Positions 18,839 to 27,224 of a stretch of 64,000 bases of DNA are shown here, in pieces. The translations under genes were made by a program, and so were the position numbers. This DNA comes from Rhizobium sp. 11515TR. Lineage in GTDB: Bacteria; Pseudomonadota; Alphaproteobacteria; Rhizobiales; Rhizobiaceae. The stretch is from the NCBI RefSeq assembly GCF_002277895.1, contig NZ_CP023000.1:1364001-1428000 (forward strand), in the 5' to 3' direction. Position 1 is the first letter of the stretch, and each line of letters starts with the position of its first letter. The notes beneath the pieces were generated by a model that was not told the DNA's origin, ran no database searches, and saw only the letters and a list, made by a program, of their open reading frames with translations.

Positions 18839-18950
18839 CTCCACAACGAAGCCAAGCATTCGCCTTCGTCGCACGGCCTTTGATCGTGCCGAGCAAGGTC
18901 GGGGAAATGCTTCTGCCTCCTTGCAAACTATTCTTCTTGCGACGAAGCCA

Positions 18951-18979
18951 TGCTCCGCGGCCTCCGAGGCCGCGGAGCA
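18951..18979. terminator. 13-bp stem hairpin after the importer operon
   Basis: A 13-bp perfect stem (18951-18963 with 18967-18979, core GCTCCGCGGCCT) closes on a 3-base loop CCG. No T-tract follows on either strand, so it may act as an RNA-stabilising or Rho-assisted terminator. The rest of 18839-19070 shows nothing recognisable. Confidence 0.5.
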
Positions 18980-19070
18980 ATTCCTATCGATACCAGCAAT
19001 CTGAAATCATTGCGCCATGAGTCTGACGACCAGATGGGGCGGCTCAGCGAGACGTTGGATATCGATGCAA

Positions 19071-19163
19071 GCATTCGTGCTTGAGCACACCCGGCATGAC
19101 TGGCTCTTGTTGCGCATGACGCTCGCCGTGCATCATGGCGGCGCAGGAACCACGGCCGCCGCC
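19071..19163 (+). pseudogene. Remnant of a UGT-type glycosyltransferase
   Basis: In one frame this stretch reads AFVLEHTRHDWLLLRM followed by LAVHHGGAGTTAAA. HDWL and HHGGAGTT are the hallmark donor-site motifs near the C-terminus of family 1 (sterol/macrolide-type UDP-sugar) glycosyltransferases. Nothing before or after in that frame continues the enzyme; the fragment stops at the 3' end of the opposing oxidoreductase gene. It is therefore a decayed scrap of a gene of about 400 codons. Confidence 0.65.
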
Positions 19164-19171
19164 TTCACCGA

Positions 19172-20107
19172 TCAGTCCACGCTCAGAACGATTTTTCCTT
19201 GGACGTGCTCGTTTTCCAGGGTTCGTTGCGCGTCGGCGGCCTTATCAAGCGGAAAGACCTTGTGGAGGAGGACTTTGACTTGCCCTTGCTCTATCAGATC
19301 GGCGATTTCATGAAGCTGGTCCGCATTCGGCTTGGCCATATAGCCGGCAACCCGAATATTTCCGGATACGGTGTCTGGTCGTTCCGGCTCGCCGAGTGTC
19401 GACACCAGAATTCCTCCGTTCTTGATAACTCCGAACGAACGTTTTTGTGTTTCACCGCCGACAAGATCGAAAACCATATCGACGGGATCAAGCGCATCCT
19501 CGAAACGTTCGGACTGGTAGTCGATGACTTGATCCGCCCCAAGGCGCCGGGCAAGATCGATGTCCAGCCCCGAGACAGTCGTGGCGACCCAGGCTCCCTT
19601 CGCCTTCGCGAACTGGATCGCGAAATGGCCAACACCTCCACCCCCTCCATGGATCAAAACCCGCTCACCGCTTCGAAGGCGGCCATGATCAAACAATCCC
19701 TGCCATGCGGTCATGGCGGCGAGCGGAATGGCGGCCGCTTCCTCGAAACTGATCGACGATGGCATTTTCGTGAGCAACGCCGCCGGAACGGCGACGTATT
19801 CCTCATAGCCACCATGCTTCATGTCGAGGAACGCGATTACGCGATCGCCGCTGGCAAAGCCCGTAGCGTTGCGACCAAGAGCCTCGACAGTGCCCGCGAG
19901 ATCGCGTCCAGGAACAATCGGCAGGTCACCTTGCTTGACCGCAGGATAGCCGCCTTTGCGGATCTTCCAATCGACAGGATTGACACTTGCTGCCGCGACC
20001 CTGACCAAACCCTCGTTTTCACCGGGGGAGGGACGTTCGATCTGATCAAGCCGCAATACGTCGGCATCGCCGAATTCATGCATTCTAATGGCCATCATCT
20101 TGGGCAT
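19172..20107 (-). CDS. NADP-dependent quinone oxidoreductase-like MDR protein
   Basis: Zinc-free medium-chain reductase of 311 residues. VPGRDLAGTVEALG, the AAAIPLAAMTAWQGLF helix and the nucleotide-binding GGGGGVGHFAIQFAK are typical of quinone/enoyl reductases. The C-terminus ends HVQGKIVLSVD as in the family. It lies 56 bp after the small gene at 20164 and may be the last gene of a minus-strand operon with the CBS protein. Likely detoxifies quinones or enals. Confidence 0.9.
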   Translation of the reverse strand: MPKMMAIRMHEFGDADVLRLDQIERPSPGENEGLVRVAAASVNPVDWKIRKGGYPAVKQGDLPIVPGRDLAGTVEALGRNATGFASGDRVIAFLDMKHGGYEEYVAVPAALLTKMPSSISFEEAAAIPLAAMTAWQGLFDHGRLRSGERVLIHGGGGGVGHFAIQFAKAKGAWVATTVSGLDIDLARRLGADQVIDYQSERFEDALDPVDMVFDLVGGETQKRSFGVIKNGGILVSTLGEPERPDTVSGNIRVAGYMAKPNADQLHEIADLIEQGQVKVLLHKVFPLDKAADAQRTLENEHVQGKIVLSVD

Positions 20108-20163
20108 GTTAAACTGCCTTTCCAGGAATTATCACTGCCGCCGGCATAAGCCTGCTGCCGACA

Positions 20164-20430
20164 TCACGACCGATTGACGAATTTATTGAAGCGACTTTCG
20201 CGACCGTCCTCCGTCTCTTCCTGATGGAGGAACGCCAACTTGTTCTCGTCGAAAATCCGGAAGAATTCGTCCCAGCCGATTTCTTCGAAGTTTTGCTCGG
20301 GCTCACCAAAATCGATCCGCAACAGGCCGCCATTGCCGCCGGCGCTTTTCACACGTGATGGACGGCCGTCTCTTGCTTCCACCCATTGACGGATTGTTTC
20401 ATGGTCTGTCGTTGTTTTTGATGCAGACAT
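20164..20430 (-). CDS. Small conserved rhizobial protein of unknown function
   Basis: Protein of 88 residues, acidic and soluble: N-terminal TTTDHETIRQWVEARDGRPSRV, then LRIDFGEPE and WDEFFRIFDENKLAFLHQE. I recognise this as a small protein family common in rhizobia, in which some database entries carry a misleading branching-enzyme name; no catalytic domain is present. GAAGGA precedes the ATG. It sits 27 bp after the CBS-domain gene and is probably co-transcribed with it. Confidence 0.75.
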   Translation of the reverse strand: MSASKTTTDHETIRQWVEARDGRPSRVKSAGGNGGLLRIDFGEPEQNFEEIGWDEFFRIFDENKLAFLHQEETEDGRESRFNKFVNRS

Positions 20431-20457
20431 GGCGTCATTCCTTCGATGATTGCTGGT

Positions 20458-20889
20458 TCAGGTCTGCGAATGCGCTCCACCGGGTCTGGAAATCTCGGCG
20501 AGCGCGGGACCGGCGGATCCATCAGCCATGGAAACGGCGAGATCTCCGAGCGAGAGTATGCCGACCAGCCGCTTGTCTCGGTTGAGCACCGGCAGCCGCC
20601 GTACCTGGATGTTCCCCAGGTTTGTCATCACGTCGTCGACATCGTCATCCTCGAAGCAGTATTTAACTTCTGCCGACATTACGTCACCAATCCTGGTGTC
20701 GGGTCCCTTGCCGCGTGCCACTGCGCGTACTGTAATGTCGCGATCCGTGATCATGCCCACGAGCTTATCGTTCTCGCCGACAGGAAGAATGCCGGCATCC
20801 AGATCGGCCATCATGACCGCGGCGTCGCGGATGGAATGGTTGGGATTTACGACGCGCACATCGCGCGTCATTGCTGCGTTCACTTGCAT
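20458..20889 (-). CDS. CBS-domain pair protein
   Basis: Protein of 143 residues made of two CBS domains: VNAAMTRDVRVVNPNHSIRDAA...LVGMITDRDI and IGDVMSAEVKYCFEDDDV...LVGILSLGDLAV. Stand-alone CBS pairs bind adenine nucleotides and serve as energy or redox sensors. The ATG at 20889 was chosen for its GGAGG at 9 bases; upstream in-frame codons encode no conserved sequence. First gene of a likely operon with the 88-residue protein and the oxidoreductase. Confidence 0.9.
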   Translation of the reverse strand: MQVNAAMTRDVRVVNPNHSIRDAAVMMADLDAGILPVGENDKLVGMITDRDITVRAVARGKGPDTRIGDVMSAEVKYCFEDDDVDDVMTNLGNIQVRRLPVLNRDKRLVGILSLGDLAVSMADGSAGPALAEISRPGGAHSQT

Positions 20890-21331
20890 GTCTATTGTCC
20901 TCCTTGAAAGAAAGACCCAAACTCGCCTAGGCATCCAGAGTTCCTTCATCGGAGCAAAAGCAGCTGAAAAATGCATCGCCGACTGCCAAAGCGGAACTTT
21001 CAGCCATGCCCTCTTGAGCGGGCGCCGTGCGTGCCATCTTTGGCGATGCACCATCGCACGCACAATCTACGCGCGCTTCTCCGCAATCCAGAGGGAACTT
21101 TCGATCTCGTGGTCGATTAGATCGCCACTATGAGGGCAGGCACGAATATGGGCACGCGACGCCGCTTCGAATGGCACCGACCAGCAGGGGACGCTGCGTA
21201 CGCAAGAAAGAAAACGCCGTCACAGGCTTTTTTGATTGGAGCCTTCCTGGTCAGACGGGAATGGAGCGCGGCATCGCCAGCGATGCCGTTCAAGCTTGAG
21301 AAATCCGCATTCAACATTGAGGAGCAAGTCA
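20890..21331. other. Intergenic stretch with an 8-bp dyad
   Basis: No convincing gene. The only clear structure is GTGCGTGC (21027-21034) paired with GCACGCAC (21056-21063), upstream of the CBS gene on the opposite strand. It could be an operator or part of the divergent promoter region. A run of six T at about 21230 follows only a 3-bp stem. Confidence 0.3.
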
Positions 21332-21529
21332 ATGAATGACGATGAAGCCAAGCGCCGTGAGCGAGCCTATAGGATTTGGGAGCAAGAAGGGCGGCCCGAA
21401 GGGCGCGATCTCGATCATTGGCAGCGGGCCGAAGAGCAGCACCAGGAGACGGAGCGCGAGGCTGATACATCTCCGGTCTCTGGAGCCAAAGCGAAAAAAG
21501 CAGGCTACACACGTCCTATTCGTGAATAA
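21332..21529 (+). CDS. DUF2934-family small protein
   Basis: Basic-acidic protein of 65 residues: ERAYRIWEQEGRPEGRDLDHWQRAEEQ matches the DUF2934 core (R-A-x2-I-W-E-x-E-G-x-P-x-G). Function unknown; such genes often neighbour general-stress genes in rhizobia. GAGGAG precedes the ATG at 21332. The last 20 residues (KAKKAGYTRPIRE) are basic. Confidence 0.8.
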   Translation: MNDDEAKRRERAYRIWEQEGRPEGRDLDHWQRAEEQHQETEREADTSPVSGAKAKKAGYTRPIRE

Positions 21530-21651
21530 CGCTCCGTAAGTCTGCCGGCGTCTGTGTAAGGATTTGTCGAGGAATTCGGTTGACCGACCCCGAACAGGCC
21601 CGCAGCGTCTGATCGACTTGCGGCCACGATAACGTCAAGGAGACATCCGTC

Positions 21652-22008
21652 ATGAGCTGGATTGGAATTTGGCGCAATCAATATGGCTCCACGGTCACGA
21701 TCACCGACGAGCAGGATGGCTTAATCAGAGGGACATTCAAGACTGCTCTGCAAGATAGTGCCTTTTTTGGCTCCGAGTTGCCGGTGGCTGGCGTTTGGTT
21801 CGACGATTGCATAAATTTCGCTTTTGGAATGGCGGGCAAAGGTTCGACTTCCATCTGCTCATTCACAGGAATGCTGCGCGAGAAAAAGCTTCAGACGATC
21901 TGGCATGTTGTGACCAGCAGGAAGCCCGAGCAGTCCGGTCGGGCGCGAAAGCTCGGCTGGGCTCATTCCGTGCAAACCAACGCCGATACGTTCGAGCAAA
22001 TATCCTAG
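21652..22008 (+). CDS. Avidin-family protein without a signal peptide
   Basis: Protein of 118 residues that aligns along its length with streptavidin: SWIGIWRNQYGSTVTI at the N-terminus, GTFKTAL, CSFTGML, TIWHVVTS and NADTFEQI at the end. Biotin contacts N23, S27, W108, W120 and D128 of streptavidin map to N9, S13, W84, W103 and D112. The two other binding tryptophans (W79, W92) become F58 and F71, T90 becomes C69 and N49 becomes D35. There is no export signal, unlike most avidins. GGAG lies upstream of the ATG. Biotin binding, possibly weaker, is inferred. Confidence 0.75.
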   Translation: MSWIGIWRNQYGSTVTITDEQDGLIRGTFKTALQDSAFFGSELPVAGVWFDDCINFAFGMAGKGSTSICSFTGMLREKKLQTIWHVVTSRKPEQSGRARKLGWAHSVQTNADTFEQIS

Positions 22009-22295
22009 TGTGCGTCGTATGGAATGCGGGTGCCCGCCGGATAGATCTTCGGTTTGGCATCCTTGGGCATCGGCCAACATGTCGCCTTGGCGCGTGTCCA
22101 TGAGGGCTTCGAAGAGCAAGGAAGCCTGAGATCGATTCTTGTCTGCCCTTGCACGTCCGAAGAGGTCCGGGCGTCTTGATCGGGGTTCTTCATGCGGCGC
22201 GGCATAGAAGCGGTCGACAGACAATCAGTTTCGAGGCTCGCGTGGCGGGCCGCCACGAGATACTGCGACTTTTGCTGGCCTGAGGGGACGGGTTC

Positions 22296-22586
22296 CTATG
22301 GCGCACCGGAAGCGACGATCCACGCCCAGCCTTTTGTCGGCTTCGCGCGAATGCCGATAAGCAGTCGGAGTGCGCCAGCCGACAAGGTGAGCACTGCAAG
22401 CAGCAAGGTTAGGATCACGGAGGCGAGCGCAGGATTGGCGAAGGCAGTTGCACCGGCTATTGCATAGAATAAGCCACTGACGAGCCACAGTAAAAAACCA
22501 CCCCACGTCCTGACGCTGAAAGCATGCAGAACCTGCAATGTCCCAGCCATGGTCATAAGGATGCCGACATAGAAGATGGCTGTATG
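22296..22586 (-). pseudogene. Remnant of an HdeD-type membrane protein
   Basis: The open stretch reads AIFYVGILMTMAGTLQVLHAF, WGGFLLWLVSGLFYAIAG and ILTLLLAVLTLSAG, ending GWAWIVASGAP. This is the middle of the HdeD/DUF308 acid-resistance membrane family (normally about 180-200 residues). A TAG at 22587-22589 precedes it, and both the N-terminal and C-terminal parts are missing. An ATG at 22556 could still start an 86-residue product, but a truncated pseudogene is more likely. Confidence 0.6.
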
Positions 22587-22761
22587 CTAAGCGGCAAACG
22601 GTTGCGCGCCATCATGGCTTGTCCGATTGCTAAATTGTTCACTTGTCTTCTGCATCCGTGCAGGTGGAATCTAAGTGTCGACCAAAGCCGCTCATCACTC
22701 GGAACGACCGCGATCAGTTGCGTGGAACATCGTGCGGATATTTCAACGTGTTAGCTCCGCT

Positions 22762-23493
22762 TCAGGCATCTGATTGCATAGCGGCAGCGGCAGCGTCGTT
22801 ATTTGTCGCGCCGAGATCAGCTCGGATGATGTCGGCCGTTTTCTCATAATGAAGCTGCAGCAGGCGTTCGGCTTCTGCGGTATCTCGATCGAGCACGGCT
22901 TTCAGGATGGCTGTATGTTCGTCGCTGACCTTGCGCACGCGAAAGGCTTTGCGGATCGAAAGCGCTCGATAGCGGTAGAGCCGATCGGCAAGCTGCTCGC
23001 AAAAGCCTATCAACGGTTTTGATCCACAGCCTCCAATCAGCAAGGCATGGAAAGCGCGATGAAGCCTTTCCCATTCCGGATTGTCCTCGAACTGCTCCGC
23101 ATTAAGCGAACGCGGCGTGCGCTCCAGCCGGTGATGGGCGACTAAAAGCGCCTCTTCCCAGTCGGGAGTTGCATTCGCCATGGATTCCCGCAGGGCCAGC
23201 GTCTCCACCCAGCAACGTGTTTTCGTCAGCTCGTGTAATTCGTCCAGACTGATGGGTTTGACGAAGAAGCCGCGCTGTTCCTTTCCGATGACGAGATCTT
23301 CTGTCGTCAATCGGTTCAGCGCCTCCCGCAACGGAGTCTGGCCGGCATCGTAGTGCTCGGTCAGGAAGCGCAGCTGAAGCTTTCGGCCAGGCTCCAGGCG
23401 CGTCGAGAGAATGTCGGCCTTCAGCCGCTCATAGATGCTGGTTGCCAATGTCGCGGGGCTTTCAGCCCCTTTCTTCAGCAGGTTGACGTTCAT
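22762..23493 (-). CDS. GntR-family regulator (FCD type) of the aromatic cluster
   Basis: Regulator of 243 residues with an N-terminal winged helix (LTEHYDAGQTPLREALNRL) and an FCD domain (HRAFHALLIGGCGS, DEHTAILKAVLDRD). It is divergent from the meta-cleavage-like catabolic genes starting at 23618. A perfect 20-bp palindrome at 23545-23564 in the shared promoter is the likely operator. The effector is probably a pathway substrate. Confidence 0.9.
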   Translation of the reverse strand: MNVNLLKKGAESPATLATSIYERLKADILSTRLEPGRKLQLRFLTEHYDAGQTPLREALNRLTTEDLVIGKEQRGFFVKPISLDELHELTKTRCWVETLALRESMANATPDWEEALLVAHHRLERTPRSLNAEQFEDNPEWERLHRAFHALLIGGCGSKPLIGFCEQLADRLYRYRALSIRKAFRVRKVSDEHTAILKAVLDRDTAEAERLLQLHYEKTADIIRADLGATNNDAAAAAMQSDA

Positions 23494-23544
23494 GGTGCTC
23501 TCTGGCTTGCAAATCGCTTTTTATATACACGAGGAAGCGGTGGC

Positions 23545-23564
23545 ATAAAATTTATAAATTTTAT
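23545..23564. promoter_or_regulatory. 20-bp perfect palindrome, probable GntR operator
   Basis: ATAAAATTTATAAATTTTAT is its own reverse complement and lies midway between the divergent GntR and amidohydrolase starts. A 20-bp perfect dyad in a high-GC genome is unlikely by chance. Binding by the adjacent GntR protein is inference. Confidence 0.6.
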
Positions 23565-23617
23565 CTTTACGTGAAAAAGTTTGTACATTATCACAGGTCA
23601 TAACGAGGGAGGGCTCA

Positions 23618-24670
23618 ATGAGCGGAACGGAAAAGCGAGCATCAGGCGCCTTTGCGAACGGCTGCGCTTGTTGCGGCATTGATATCCACTGTCACGTAGT
23701 GCCCGCACGCTTTCCGCTTGCGACTGGGAATGCTCCCATCCGCGGCTGGCCCTCGATGCTTGCCGCGGGTGCTTGTCACGCAACGGTCGTTATCGACGAC
23801 AAGCCTTATCGCACGGTCAGCGATGCTTGCTGGGTGGCCGAACGGCGGCTGGAGGAGATGGACAGGACCGGTATCCGCATCCAGGCTCTGTCTCCCATGC
23901 CTGAGCTCTTCGGCTATTGGATCGAAAAGACTGCGGCCCACGACTTTGTCCGATACGTCAACGATGCGATCGCCGTGATGATCGGGCAGGGCGGGGGTCG
24001 TTTCGTTGGGCTCGGTGGCCTTCCTTTTCAGGATATTGATCTTACGATTTCCGAGCTGCATCGCATTATCGGCGAACTCGGCTTTCGCGGCGTCGAGATC
24101 GGCAGCAACGTCAATGGCGTGCCGATCGGTGATCCTCGTTTCCATCCCTTTTTTGCAGAGGCAGAGAAGCTCAATGCGGCGATCTTCGTGCATGCGGTGC
24201 GGCCGACCGGGATGGACAGGCTGCTAGGTCCTGCGCCGCTTCAGCAGGTACTAGGATATCCAACCGATGTCGGATTGGCGGCCGCATCCGTGATCACTGG
24301 CGGGCTGCTTCAGAAATTCCCAAAACTGCGGATTGCCTTCAGTCATGGCGGCGGCACATTTGCGTCGCTGCTGCCGCGGCTGGAGCGGGGTTATTCGACC
24401 TTCCCGGCGCTCAACGAGATCATGCAGGAGAGCCCTGCTGTGCAGGCGCGGCGTCTCTATGTGGATTCGCTGGCCTTCGATGCGGACATGCTGCGCCGCC
24501 TTGTCGCCGTCTTCGGCGAGGACCGCATAATGCTCGGCACCGATTATCCCTTCAATTTTCGGGAGAAAGAGCCCGTCGCTCGCATCGAGGAAGCGTTCGC
24601 GGACGCAAAGTTGCGCGAGCGCCTGACATTTGCGAACGCGCGGGCTTTCCTGGGTTTGGACGAGGTTTGA
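23618..24670 (+). CDS. Amidohydrolase (ACMSD/ring-cleavage decarboxylase-like)
   Basis: TIM-barrel amidohydrolase-2 protein of 350 residues. Metal ligands are H24 and H26 (IDIHCHVVP), His in IFVHAVRP, His in AFSHGGGT and Asp in MLGTDYPFNF, matching the layout of 2-amino-3-carboxymuconate-6-semialdehyde decarboxylase and gamma-resorcylate decarboxylase. GAGGGAGG precedes the ATG. It is first in a cluster with a dioxygenase-like VOC protein and an FAD monooxygenase, which favours decarboxylation or hydrolysis of an aromatic acid or ring-cleavage product. Confidence 0.87.
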   Translation: MSGTEKRASGAFANGCACCGIDIHCHVVPARFPLATGNAPIRGWPSMLAAGACHATVVIDDKPYRTVSDACWVAERRLEEMDRTGIRIQALSPMPELFGYWIEKTAAHDFVRYVNDAIAVMIGQGGGRFVGLGGLPFQDIDLTISELHRIIGELGFRGVEIGSNVNGVPIGDPRFHPFFAEAEKLNAAIFVHAVRPTGMDRLLGPAPLQQVLGYPTDVGLAAASVITGGLLQKFPKLRIAFSHGGGTFASLLPRLERGYSTFPALNEIMQESPAVQARRLYVDSLAFDADMLRRLVAVFGEDRIMLGTDYPFNFREKEPVARIEEAFADAKLRERLTFANARAFLGLDEV

Positions 24671-24673
24671 TCC

Positions 24674-25567
24674 ATGACTGAATTTCCTGTCATCGCTTTG
24701 CGCAGCGTGGAACTGGGGACGCCCGATCTTGCGACGTCTGTCGATTTTTATACCCGCGTCTGGGGCCTGGATGTCGTCGCCGAAGCGGGGGACAAGATTT
24801 TCCTGGCGGCAACGGGCGATGATTTTCATGTGCTGGAATTGAAGCAAAGCGATCGCTCGGAGTTGCGCAAGATCAGTTTTCGCGTCGGCACAGCTGAAAC
24901 GCTAGCGTCGCTTCTTGCAAAGTCCGTTGCCGCAGGCTGCGCTGTGCTGCGTGAAATCGGATCCGCCGATGGTCCGGCTGGCGGCGAACGTTTCGTCATC
25001 CGTGAGCCGCAAGGCTCGGTGCTGGAATTTGTGTATGGCGACCGCCGCAAGCAGGGTATCGTCGCTGCCAACCGGCCGCAGCGTCTTGCTCACGTGAATA
25101 TCAACAGCGCCGAGATCGAGGCGCTTTCGGACTTCTATCGCGATGTCCTCGGTTTCCGTCTGACGGACCGATCGAAACTCATGGCCTTCCTGCGCTGCAA
25201 TGACGACCATCATGCGGTCGTGCTGGCCGAGGCTCCGGTCAATGGGCTGAACCATGTCGCCTTCCTGATGCCCGACCTCGAATCTGTCATGCGAGGTTCT
25301 GGCCGCGTCGTCGATCACGGCTATCCGATCGGCTGGGGTGTGGGCCGGCATGGGCCGGGCGACAACGTCTTTGCCTATTTCGTCGACCCGCAAGGCGTAG
25401 TGATCGAATATACCGCCGAAGTTCTGCAGGTGGACGACTCCTATCGCTTCCGAGGGCCGGAGGAATGGGTCTGGCCGCCCGGCCGGACCGATCATTGGGG
25501 CATTGCGCCTCCCAAAAGCGAAGCCTGCAAGACGGGACAGATTTCCATCGGCTTTTCCGGCGCCTGA
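24674..25567 (+). CDS. Extradiol dioxygenase-like VOC protein
   Basis: Two-domain vicinal-oxygen-chelate protein of 297 residues, the size of type I extradiol ring-cleavage enzymes. The C-terminal domain keeps the three iron ligands: His in LAHVNINS, His in GLNHVAF and Glu in VVIEYTAE. It starts 3 bp after the upstream gene, with GAGG in the preceding codons. Probable meta-cleavage of a catechol produced by the next gene product. Confidence 0.87.
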   Translation: MTEFPVIALRSVELGTPDLATSVDFYTRVWGLDVVAEAGDKIFLAATGDDFHVLELKQSDRSELRKISFRVGTAETLASLLAKSVAAGCAVLREIGSADGPAGGERFVIREPQGSVLEFVYGDRRKQGIVAANRPQRLAHVNINSAEIEALSDFYRDVLGFRLTDRSKLMAFLRCNDDHHAVVLAEAPVNGLNHVAFLMPDLESVMRGSGRVVDHGYPIGWGVGRHGPGDNVFAYFVDPQGVVIEYTAEVLQVDDSYRFRGPEEWVWPPGRTDHWGIAPPKSEACKTGQISIGFSGA

Positions 25568-27177
25568 TGCGCCCAATAGACATTTGCAGAGGCATGCCTG
25601 TGACGAACGATAACGATATTTCGAACTCTTATGACGTGCTGGTGGTCGGCTTCGGCCCGGCTGGGGCCGTGGCCGCCGGCATGCTCGGGGCGCGAGGCCA
25701 TTCCACGCTCGTCGTCGATCGGCTGACCGGTATCTACGACAAGCCGCGCGCCATCGCGCTCGACCACGAAATCCTGCGCCATTTCGACAATATGGGCATT
25801 GCCGACGAGGTGCTTCCCCATATTGCGCCGTTCACGGCGTCCCAGCACTTCGGCGCGGAGGGACAGCTCATTCGCCGTATCGACATGGTGCCGGAACCGT
25901 ATCCGCTCGGCTACACCCCGAGCATGGTGTTTACGCAGCCTCCGGTCGAGGCCGTGCTGAGACGGCATGCCGAGAGCTTCGACTGCGTGACGATAGAACT
26001 TGGCACGGAAATGGTCGATCTCGATCCTCAGGGGAATGAAGTGGTGGCGACGCTTCGGGATTCGTCCGGCAAGAGCCAGAGGATCGCAGCGAAATATGTG
26101 ATCGGCTGCGACGGGGCGTGGAGCCGTGTGCGTGAACTGTCGGGAATGAAGCTCGAGGATCTCGTCTTCGACGAGCCGTGGCTCGTAGTCGATGTGCAGG
26201 TACATGAAACCGCGCTGGGCAAGCTGCCGCAGACTTCGGCCCAGTTCTGCAATCCGGCGCGTCCGACCAGCTACATCATGGGGCCTAAGAATCACCGACG
26301 CTGGGAAATCATGCTTCTGCCGGGCGAGGACCCACGCGAGATGGAAAAGCCCGACAATGTCTGGCGGCTGCTGTCGCCCTGGCTGACGCCGGAAGACGGC
26401 GAGCTGTGGCGGGCTGCGGCCTACCGCTTTCATGCGCTCGTTGCCGACGAATGGCGGCGGGGGAAGATCATGATTGCCGGCGATGCCGCGCATCAGCAGC
26501 CGCCCTTTATCGGACAGGGCATGTGCCAAGGCCTGCGCGACGTCTCCAATCTCGTCTGGCGGCTCGACCGCATCCTAAAGGGGCAGTCTTCCGAAGCGCT
26601 GCTGAATACCTACACGGTGGAACGCAAGCGGCATGTGCAGACGCTGACCGGCAAGATCAAGGCGATTGGCCAGACGATCTGCGAACGCGATCCGGAAGCC
26701 GCCGCGGCGCGTGATGCCCGCATACTTGCTGAGGGCGGCGGTCGGCCTCTTACCATTACCCGGCAGGAAATCGTTCCGCCCATCGAGGATGGGCTGATCG
26801 CCGAAGAAGGCACGCCGGCGCGAGGATTGTTGTTCCCGCAGCCGGCAATCGTCGAAGACCCCGTTCCCCGCTTGATGGATGCCTTTACTGGACCGGAATG
26901 GCGGCTCGTCCTCGACGGCCGCCGAATCGGGATGACGGAGGGAGAAGCACTCGCCGAAGCGATCGACGGGATCGTGGTGAAAGCTGTTGTGCCCGGAGAT
27001 GCAGACGCAATCGATCCGTCGGCACTCCGGGAGAAGGATGGCGTGCTCTCGGCCTGGTTCGAGCGGCACGGCGCGGTCGCAGCGCTCGTGCGTCCTGATC
27101 ATTACGTTTTTGGTGCTGCCCGCAACGTTGAGGCGCTTCGCCAGCAGATCACGGACTTGCGCGCTCGCCTTGCATGA
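25567..27177 (+). CDS. FAD-dependent aromatic monooxygenase (MhpA-like)
   Basis: Flavoprotein hydroxylase, 536 residues from the ATG at 25567, which overlaps the upstream stop by one base. A GTG at 25600 preceded by AGAGG is an alternative giving a tighter N-terminus. Domains: FAD Rossmann motif GFGPAGAVAAGML near the start, substrate domain, GDAAHQQPPFIGQGMCQGLRD at about 295-320, and a thioredoxin-like C-terminus. Resembles 3-(3-hydroxyphenyl)propionate and resorcinol hydroxylases. It would supply the catechol for the dioxygenase-like protein. Confidence 0.88.
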   Translation: MRPIDICRGMPVTNDNDISNSYDVLVVGFGPAGAVAAGMLGARGHSTLVVDRLTGIYDKPRAIALDHEILRHFDNMGIADEVLPHIAPFTASQHFGAEGQLIRRIDMVPEPYPLGYTPSMVFTQPPVEAVLRRHAESFDCVTIELGTEMVDLDPQGNEVVATLRDSSGKSQRIAAKYVIGCDGAWSRVRELSGMKLEDLVFDEPWLVVDVQVHETALGKLPQTSAQFCNPARPTSYIMGPKNHRRWEIMLLPGEDPREMEKPDNVWRLLSPWLTPEDGELWRAAAYRFHALVADEWRRGKIMIAGDAAHQQPPFIGQGMCQGLRDVSNLVWRLDRILKGQSSEALLNTYTVERKRHVQTLTGKIKAIGQTICERDPEAAAARDARILAEGGGRPLTITRQEIVPPIEDGLIAEEGTPARGLLFPQPAIVEDPVPRLMDAFTGPEWRLVLDGRRIGMTEGEALAEAIDGIVVKAVVPGDADAIDPSALREKDGVLSAWFERHGAVAALVRPDHYVFGAARNVEALRQQITDLRARLA

Positions 27178-27224
27178 GTCCCGTGTCGGCAATTGCAGTT
27201 TTTTTGAAGTTCTGGGAGGAACAT

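Noticed and set aside
21230..21236. Run of T residues as a rho-independent terminator
   Set aside because: Only a 3-bp stem precedes it.
22005..22256. 83-codon frame on the minus strand between the avidin-like gene and the HdeD remnant
   Set aside because: No domain recognised and no good start site; overlapping frames in the same area are equally open.
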